58,072 bases of DNA, taken from positions 1-58,072 of the forward strand of contig CACFFJ010000005.1 in NCBI GenBank assembly GCA_902565645.1, in the 5' to 3' direction. The translations under genes and the position numbers were made by a program. The DNA is from an uncultured Candidatus Actinomarina sp. (lineage in GTDB: Bacteria; Actinomycetota; Acidimicrobiia; Actinomarinales; Actinomarinaceae). The notes beneath the pieces are model-generated. The model worked only from the letters and a program-made list of their open reading frames with translations, was not told where the DNA came from and ran no database searches. Positions 53,416 to 58,072 of the stretch are shown here, piece after piece (positions within the stretch are counted from its first letter, which is position 1; every line of letters begins with the position of its first letter).

Positions 53416-53714
53416 TCCTCTTCATCCTTATAGTAAAGAAAGAATTCTTCGATTTGTTTTTCATATTCACTTACGGCAGTTCCTATATTGCTTATAAAGT
53501 TAACTGTTACAACATTTGACTGTATAAATATATTATCTATCTCATTAGAAAATTGAAATAATTTTAAAGCAAGTTGTGCACTTACTTCATTTGTTAATGA
53601 AGCATGCGCAATATTGTAATAAGTTACACCATCTTGACCAGACAAGGATCTATTGAGGTCAAAAATAACATTCTTATTAAACTTAGTTATTTTCATTTCA
53701 ATTTTTTGTCCCAT
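53412..53714 (-). CDS. Nfu N-terminal-domain-like small protein
   Basis: A 100-residue protein. The segment NVIFDLNRSL, then ALKLFQFSNEIDNIFIQSNVVTVNF, resembles the N-terminal domain of Nfu/NifU scaffold proteins (PF08712: 'LxxLFxIxGVxxVFfgxdFITV'). It has no cysteines and no NifU domain. The ATG shares a base with the pyk stop, and its stop overlaps the epimerase start by 4 bases. If the resemblance holds, it could take part in cluster assembly or degradation; the evidence is weak. Confidence 0.45.
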   Translation of the reverse strand: MGQKIEMKITKFNKNVIFDLNRSLSGQDGVTYYNIAHASLTNEVSAQLALKLFQFSNEIDNIFIQSNVVTVNFISNIGTAVSEYEKQIEEFFLYYKDEEE

Positions 53715-55111
53715 TAAAATTCTCCTATTTTCATAACTCTTATTAAGTTAGTAGCTGCCTCTTTGTTAGGAGGTGTTCCAGCAACAACTACAACTTTATC
53801 ATTTTTTTTATAGTTTTTATTGTTTTGAAGCCAAGAATCTGCAATTTTAAACATCTCATCAGTAGTTTCTAATCTAGTAATTTTAATCTGCTCAACACCC
53901 CAAAGAATATTCATTTGGTTATAAGTTTTATCAATACTTGTAAAAGTGAATATTGGAGCTTCAGGTCTGTAATTTGAAATAAGTAATGGAGTCCTGCCCG
54001 TTTCTGTAAATGCAATTATTGCTTTTGCATCTATTTCATTTGCAATCTGAACAGCTCCCTTCGCTATCGAAGTAGTTAGTGTATCAATTACTGATTGCTC
54101 TTTAAACTTTATTGTTGAAGTATCATTCCTTGAATCCACCTCTTTACAAATATTTCCCATAACTTCTACTACAACTTCCGGATGTTTACCAATAGCAGTT
54201 TCTGCTGATAGCATGACACAATCTGTACCTTCTAATATTGCATTTGTTATGTCAGTCACTTCAGCGCGAGTAGGTCTATGTGAATCTTTCATAGATTGAA
54301 GCATTTCTGTAGCAGTAATGGTGATCTTGCCTTTTGCATTAGCTTCATCTAATATTTGCTTCTGTACAAATGGTATTTTTTCTAATGGAAGTTGAACACC
54401 TAAATCCCCTCTTGCTACCATAACTCCATCAGACTCATCAATTATTTCACCTAAATTTTTAACAGCAGATTTTAATTCGATTTTTGCAATGATTTTTATA
54501 TTTTTGTTGATAATTTTTTTTACTTCCGTAATATCATTTGCATTCCTTACAAAGGAAACGGCAACAATATCTACATCTAATTCGTTTCCAAATTTAAGAT
54601 CTTTGAGATCTTTTTCTGTTAAAGATGATACGGATAAACTAGAGTCAGGGAATGCGACTCCTTGATTAGACCTTAGTTCTCCTCCAACCTCAATCTGTGC
54701 GTTCATTGATGATCTTGTTTTTTTAACTACTCTTAAGGTAATTTGACCATCGTCAATAAGAATCCTCTCTCCAGAATTAATATCTTTATATAAATTTTTG
54801 TAGTTTATATATAATGAATTTTCATCTGAGGTTGAATCTTTATTTGTGATTTCGATATTATTTGATGCTTTTAAAATGGTTCCGTTTTTAGCTTCACCTG
54901 TTCTTATTTTTTGACCTTGTATGTCTTGCATTATTGCAACAGATTGATCGTGTTCTCTTGCCCACTTGACTATATTTGAGTGGTCTTCATTACTTCCATG
55001 TGAAAAATTTAATCTTAATACATCAGCACCCGAATTGATTAATTTATCAATACCATCTTTTGAATTAACACTTGGCCCTACGGTCGCAATTATTTTTGTT
55101 TTTCTTGTCAT
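53714..55111 (-). CDS. pyk: pyruvate kinase
   Basis: Converts PEP and ADP to pyruvate and ATP. The 465-residue protein has TKIIATVGPS, LRLNFSHG, KIRTGEAKNG, IIAKIELKSAVKNLGEIID (active-site Lys) and VMVARGDLGVQLP, then ATEMLQSM. The C-terminal allosteric domain is present (IAFTETGRTPLLISNYRP). TATATA on the minus strand lies five bases before the ATG (55117-55122), suggesting a leaderless transcript. It diverges from cofC, with 43 bases between the starts. Confidence 0.96.
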   Translation of the reverse strand: MTRKTKIIATVGPSVNSKDGIDKLINSGADVLRLNFSHGSNEDHSNIVKWAREHDQSVAIMQDIQGQKIRTGEAKNGTILKASNNIEITNKDSTSDENSLYINYKNLYKDINSGERILIDDGQITLRVVKKTRSSMNAQIEVGGELRSNQGVAFPDSSLSVSSLTEKDLKDLKFGNELDVDIVAVSFVRNANDITEVKKIINKNIKIIAKIELKSAVKNLGEIIDESDGVMVARGDLGVQLPLEKIPFVQKQILDEANAKGKITITATEMLQSMKDSHRPTRAEVTDITNAILEGTDCVMLSAETAIGKHPEVVVEVMGNICKEVDSRNDTSTIKFKEQSVIDTLTTSIAKGAVQIANEIDAKAIIAFTETGRTPLLISNYRPEAPIFTFTSIDKTYNQMNILWGVEQIKITRLETTDEMFKIADSWLQNNKNYKKNDKVVVVAGTPPNKEAATNLIRVMKIGEF

Positions 55112-55154
55112 TGAAATATATAACTTAATAGCATGGTATTACGGAAATAAATAT

Positions 55155-55781
55155 ATGGATAAAAATTTTATAATAGGAATACCTGTAAGAGATTTTGAAA
55201 ACCCTATGACTAGGCTCTCTAATACTTTAAACAAGGAAGAAAGAATTGAACTTTCAAAATCTATGTTTTTAAATATTGTAAATTCTTTTGACGATGAAAA
55301 TGTTGATATTTATTGCATCACAAATAACTCTTCAGTTGTTGATTATTGTACCAAGAATAAGATTGAAACATTTAACGCAAAAAATAGTGGTTTAAATAAT
55401 GAAATAAATGAATTTATTAATTTAACAAAAGATTATTCTGCTTGGACTATTGTTCATGCAGATCTTCCATATGTAAATAGACACTATGCAAAAGTTTGGA
55501 TAGAGGAATGCTTATTAAACGAAATTATCATTAGTGAAAGTAAAGATTCAGGCACTCCAATAATAGGCGGAAACAAATTTATAAATGAATTTCAATATGG
55601 TGAAAAAAGTTTTATAAAACATATCGAATTATTCAATAAAAAAAATATAAATTATAAAAAAATTTTTAATAAAGAACTTTCTTTTGAGGTTGATGACATA
55701 AATGATTATAAAGATTTAATTAAAAATCAACCCAGATGGTTTAGGAAGAATAGTTTACTTAGCAGCCCCGACCGGATTTGA
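55155..55781 (+). CDS. cofC: 2-phospho-L-lactate guanylyltransferase (CofC)
   Basis: Activates 2-phospho-L-lactate (or PEP) with GTP in coenzyme F420 synthesis. The 208-residue protein begins NFIIGIPVRDFENPMTRLSN, the CofC N-terminal pattern, with NKEERIELSKSMFLNIV and ACKTIVHADLPYV-type acidic site (VHADLPYVN). ATG at 55155 gives the full domain; the open frame extends further upstream without a better start. The last 19 bases lie inside the 3' part of the convergent tRNA-Glu(CTC) gene, so the C-terminal residues SSPDRI are read from antisense tRNA sequence. The F420-using genes in the window support the call. Confidence 0.82.
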   Translation: MDKNFIIGIPVRDFENPMTRLSNTLNKEERIELSKSMFLNIVNSFDDENVDIYCITNNSSVVDYCTKNKIETFNAKNSGLNNEINEFINLTKDYSAWTIVHADLPYVNRHYAKVWIEECLLNEIIISESKDSGTPIIGGNKFINEFQYGEKSFIKHIELFNKKNINYKKIFNKELSFEVDDINDYKDLIKNQPRWFRKNSLLSSPDRI

Positions 55782-55835
55782 ACCGGCGTTTCCGCCTTGA
55801 GAGGGCGGCGTCCTAGGCCTCTAGACGACGGGGCC
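55763..55835 (-). tRNA. tRNA-Glu (anticodon CTC)
   Basis: A 73-nt cloverleaf without encoded CCA. Acceptor GGCCCCG pairs with CGGGGCT, discriminator G; D-arm, TΨC stem-loop GGTTCAAATCC and a five-pair anticodon stem (CCGCC/GGCGG) with loop CTCTCAA. Reads GAG. Its 3' end overlaps the antisense end of cofC by 19 bases. Confidence 0.95.
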
Positions 55836-55841
55836 AAAATG

Positions 55842-55913
55842 CTCGGGGAGAAGGATTTGAACCCTCAATAATGGGACCAGAACCCATTGTGTTGCCAATT
55901 ACACCATCCCCGA
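55842..55913 (-). tRNA. tRNA-Gln (anticodon CTG)
   Basis: A 72-nt cloverleaf. Acceptor TCGGGGA pairs with TCCCCGA, discriminator G; anticodon stem ATGGG/CCCAT with loop TTCTGGT. Reads CAG. Only 6 bases separate it from each tRNA-Glu gene, so the three are cut from one transcript. Confidence 0.95.
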
Positions 55914-55919
55914 AGGTAG

Positions 55920-55992
55920 CAGCCCCGACCGGATTCGAACCGGCGTTTCTGGGTTGAAAACCCAGCGTCCTAGGCCTCTGGACGACGGGGCC
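55920..55992 (-). tRNA. tRNA-Glu (anticodon TTC)
   Basis: A 73-nt cloverleaf very similar to tRNA-Glu(CTC): same acceptor, D-arm and TΨC stem, differing mainly in the anticodon arm (CTGGG/CCCAG, loop TTTTCAA). Reads GAA and probably GAG. It lies 39 bases downstream of gltX, whose product charges it. Confidence 0.96.
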
Positions 55993-56031
55993 GTATAAGT
56001 AATAAGAATATAGTAATTAAATTATTATTTG

Positions 56032-57342
56032 TTACAAATCTTCAATACTTTCAGCCAATCTTGCAATTGTTGTCTCTTTACCAAGAGCAAATATTGATTC
56101 GAACAATGGTGGACTTATTTTTGTTCCTGTAACGGCAACTCTTGTAATTTGGAATCCTATCTTTGGTTTAATACTTAGTTCCTCTAATTCAAATCTCATT
56201 ATCTCCTCTATATTTTTAAGTTCAAAAGATTCAGTTGAAATAAACCTTTCCCTTATTTTTTTCATATATTTTTGTCCTTCTAAAGAGTTAACATTTTTCC
56301 AGTCATTTTGGTCTATTTCAAATGGTTCATCTAACAAAAATTTAATTTGCTCATTAATATCATTCAATGTTTCTATTCTTTCTTGAACAGGTTGTACAAT
56401 TTTTTTCAATCTATCAAGTTCATCCTCAAATAATTCTCTCGAGATAGAATTTTCAATAGATTCTACAAATAATGTTTCAAAATCATCTTTTACAATTTCT
56501 CTAATATACTGTCCATTCATCCATAGAAGCTTTTTTGTATCAAAAATTGCTGGATTAGGCAGCACATCGTTTAAATCAAATTTTTCAATTGCTAAGTCTC
56601 TCTCAAATATTTCTAAATCATTTCCAGGAGACCAACCTAATAAACACATATAATTAAATAAGGCTGAAGCTAATATTCCTTTGTCTTTATACGAAGATAC
56701 CGAAGTATCACCATGTCTCTTGCTTAATTTCTTTCCATCTGGCCCGAAAAGTAAAGAAAGATGACAAAATTCAGGCAATGGAGCATCAAGGGAATTCATT
56801 AATAATATATGCTTTGGGGTTGATGATAAAATATCTTCACCTCTTGCAATTAAAGTTATCCCATAATCAATGTCATCTACTGTAGAAGCTAAATGATATG
56901 TGGGAGACTTATCAGATCTTAAAAGAACAAAGTCCTCTATATCAGATAAATCAAACTTCATAGAGCCTCTAACTTTATCATGAAATTTGATTTCTCCTTT
57001 ATCCTCGACTTTAAACCTTACAGCACCATCTTCTTCATAAGCTAATCCTTTTTCTAATAACTCTTCTGCAACTTGAGTATATCTTTCAAATCTATCTGAT
57101 TGTCTATAGGTTCCCTCTTTACCTCCAACCTCAATACCTTCATCCCAATCTATGCCAAGCCATTTTAAATTATTAATAATATTTTCTTCATACTCTGGGA
57201 GACTTCTTTCTGTATCTGTATCGTCAATTCGGACTAAAAATTGACCATCATTAGACCTAGCGTATAACCAATTAAATAGAGCTGTTCTTGCATTTCCTAT
57301 ATGTAAGTTGCCAGTTGGAGATGGTGCAATTCTAAGCTTCAT
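56032..57342 (-). CDS. gltX: glutamyl-tRNA synthetase
   Basis: Charges tRNA-Glu, and in organisms without GlnRS also charges tRNA-Gln. Class I signature APSPTGNLHIGNARTALFN at residues 6-24 and the KMSKS-type loop KKLSKRHGDTS near residue 213 are intact. At 436 residues it is shorter than the usual 470-490, with a compact anticodon-binding end. The genes for tRNA-Glu(TTC), tRNA-Gln and tRNA-Glu(CTC) follow on the same strand. Actinobacteria normally use a non-discriminating GluRS with GatCAB. Confidence 0.95.
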   Translation of the reverse strand: MKLRIAPSPTGNLHIGNARTALFNWLYARSNDGQFLVRIDDTDTERSLPEYEENIINNLKWLGIDWDEGIEVGGKEGTYRQSDRFERYTQVAEELLEKGLAYEEDGAVRFKVEDKGEIKFHDKVRGSMKFDLSDIEDFVLLRSDKSPTYHLASTVDDIDYGITLIARGEDILSSTPKHILLMNSLDAPLPEFCHLSLLFGPDGKKLSKRHGDTSVSSYKDKGILASALFNYMCLLGWSPGNDLEIFERDLAIEKFDLNDVLPNPAIFDTKKLLWMNGQYIREIVKDDFETLFVESIENSISRELFEDELDRLKKIVQPVQERIETLNDINEQIKFLLDEPFEIDQNDWKNVNSLEGQKYMKKIRERFISTESFELKNIEEIMRFELEELSIKPKIGFQITRVAVTGTKISPPLFESIFALGKETTIARLAESIEDL

Positions 57343-57346
57343 TATT

Positions 57347-58072
57347 TTATTTAATATTATTTACTAATGTACCTATAGTATCAATTTCAATTCTTATTTC
57401 ATCTCCTGGTGAAACTTTACTTACACCCTCAGGTGTTCCTGTTAGCAATACATCACCCGGCAATAGAGTCATTATTGAAGTAACAAACGTTAATATTTCT
57501 CCAATACTGAAAATCATATCTCGTGTATTACCATCTTGCTTTAATTCATTATTAACATAACATTTAATATTTAGTTCTGGATTTTTATCAAATTCAGTTT
57601 GTATTACAGGTCCTAGTGGACAAAATGTATCAAAGCTCTTTGCTCTAGTAAAATTTCCATTAAATGATCCATCTTGACCTTGTAATATTCTTTCTGATAA
57701 ATCATTAGCATTAGTAAAACCAAGAACACTTTCCATCCAATTATCTTCATTAAGGTTTTTTGATAATTTTCCAATAACAATTGCTAATTCTGCTTCGTGA
57801 TCTACATGCTTACCAAGTGTTGGATAAATTATTGATTCACCTGAGCCAATTACTGAAGTTGATGGTTTAATAAAAAAAACTGGATTCTCTGGTGCATGAT
57901 AATCTAAAACTCCAAGCTCTTGTGCATGCTTTTGATAATTTTTTGCTACAGCAACAACCTTTGATGGTAATACAGGTGCTAGCATCTGTACTTCTCCCTT
58001 TTCATAAACTTCTTCTGTCTCTTCCCATACAACAAATGGAGAGCCTTCGTATCTAATTATCTTTTCATCAAC
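57347..58072 (-). CDS. fumarylacetoacetate hydrolase-family protein, cut by window end
   Basis: FAH-family hydrolase or decarboxylase. An internal ATG at 57985 would give 212 residues, but the frame stays open to the window edge, encoding a sensible upstream segment (IIRYEGSPFVVWEE…), so the true start lies beyond 58072. Domain blocks: KVVAVAKNYQKHAQELG, DHEAELAIVIGK, FTNANDLSERILQ, GPVIQTEFD and MTLLPGDVLLTGTPEGVS. In mycobacteria the equivalent gene (Rv2993c) also precedes gltX. Stop lies 4 bases before the gltX ATG. The substrate is unknown. Confidence 0.87.
   Translation of the reverse strand, partial: VDEKIIRYEGSPFVVWEETEEVYEKGEVQMLAPVLPSKVVAVAKNYQKHAQELGVLDYHAPENPVFFIKPSTSVIGSGESIIYPTLGKHVDHEAELAIVIGKLSKNLNEDNWMESVLGFTNANDLSERILQGQDGSFNGNFTRAKSFDTFCPLGPVIQTEFDKNPELNIKCYVNNELKQDGNTRDMIFSIGEILTFVTSIMTLLPGDVLLTGTPEGVSKVSPGDEIRIEIDTIGTLVNNIK

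Noticed and set aside
55761-55992. Near-identical repeated blocks of about 25-30 bases, first taken for a repeat array
   Set aside because: They are the shared arms of two tRNA-Glu genes, not a CRISPR or mobile-element repeat.
1-58072. Search for CRISPR arrays, insertion sequences, integrases, prophage structural genes and toxin-antitoxin pairs
   Set aside because: None was found; genes are tightly packed housekeeping and metabolic types.

Overview
The window is AT-rich, gene-dense bacterial chromosome, about 30% GC by eye. It carries roughly 67 protein genes and three tRNA genes, and no gene-free stretch exceeds 300 bases. Several features point to a streamlined actinobacterium. They are a recG-rsmD-coaD-sepIVA-like-DUF177-rpmF-plsX-rnc-smc block, an actinobacterial-type inositol-phosphate synthase, F420 genes (cofC, a Ddn-like protein and a PPOX protein), and an FAA hydrolase-gltX-tRNA-Glu/Gln arrangement like the one known in mycobacteria. 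The low GC fits the marine Actinomarinales type best, but that placement is an inference. I saw no phage, insertion sequence or CRISPR array.

Layout. 1-4.4 kb (+): nucleoside and base salvage (upp, deoB, punA) and the electron-transfer flavoprotein (etfB, etfA). 4.4-14.4 kb (-): cytidine deaminase, smc in two frames, an asparaginase, and the conserved ribosome, lipid, CoA and repair block up to recG. 14.5-15.3 kb (+): rpmB, a cold-shock-like protein and a Ddn-like protein. 15.4-19.7 kb (-): HAD phosphatase, ddl, a membrane-anchored MurF, an alpha/beta hydrolase and a membrane protein. 19.8-26.6 kb: GABA-type transaminase, inositol-phosphate synthase, a RecB-like nuclease, glutamate dehydrogenase, a Rad52-like annealing protein, dtd and a PPOX protein. 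26.6-39.3 kb: a large acyl-CoA region. 39.3-42.2 kb: a broken GH13 amylase beside malQ. 42.2-46.1 kb (-): RCK-type regulator, antiporter, polyprenyl-phosphate transporter, TatA and a cytochrome c lipoprotein. 46.3-55.8 kb: ychF, two UMF1-type transporters, folD, an aminotransferase, pyk and cofC. 55.8-58.1 kb (-): FAA hydrolase, gltX and tRNA-Glu/Gln/Glu.

The most interesting metabolic signal is at 26.6-33.9 kb. A convincing 4-hydroxybutyryl-CoA dehydratase (AbfD family) sits with a thiolase, a MaoC hydratase, a 3-hydroxyacyl-CoA dehydrogenase and an ACAD10/11-style kinase plus acyl-CoA dehydrogenase pair. Together they could take 4-hydroxyacyl-CoA, including 4-hydroxybutyrate derived from GABA, to acetyl-CoA.

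Several genes look damaged or non-standard. smc is split at an A7 run and, even when joined, has no hinge I can recognise. punA lacks a normal start unless an A8 run loses one base. A GH13 enzyme has lost its catalytic core. The cytidine deaminase lacks one zinc-binding cysteine. Genome compaction is strong: most convergent gene pairs touch or overlap at their stop codons, and several promoters sit so close to the start codon that transcripts should be leaderless.
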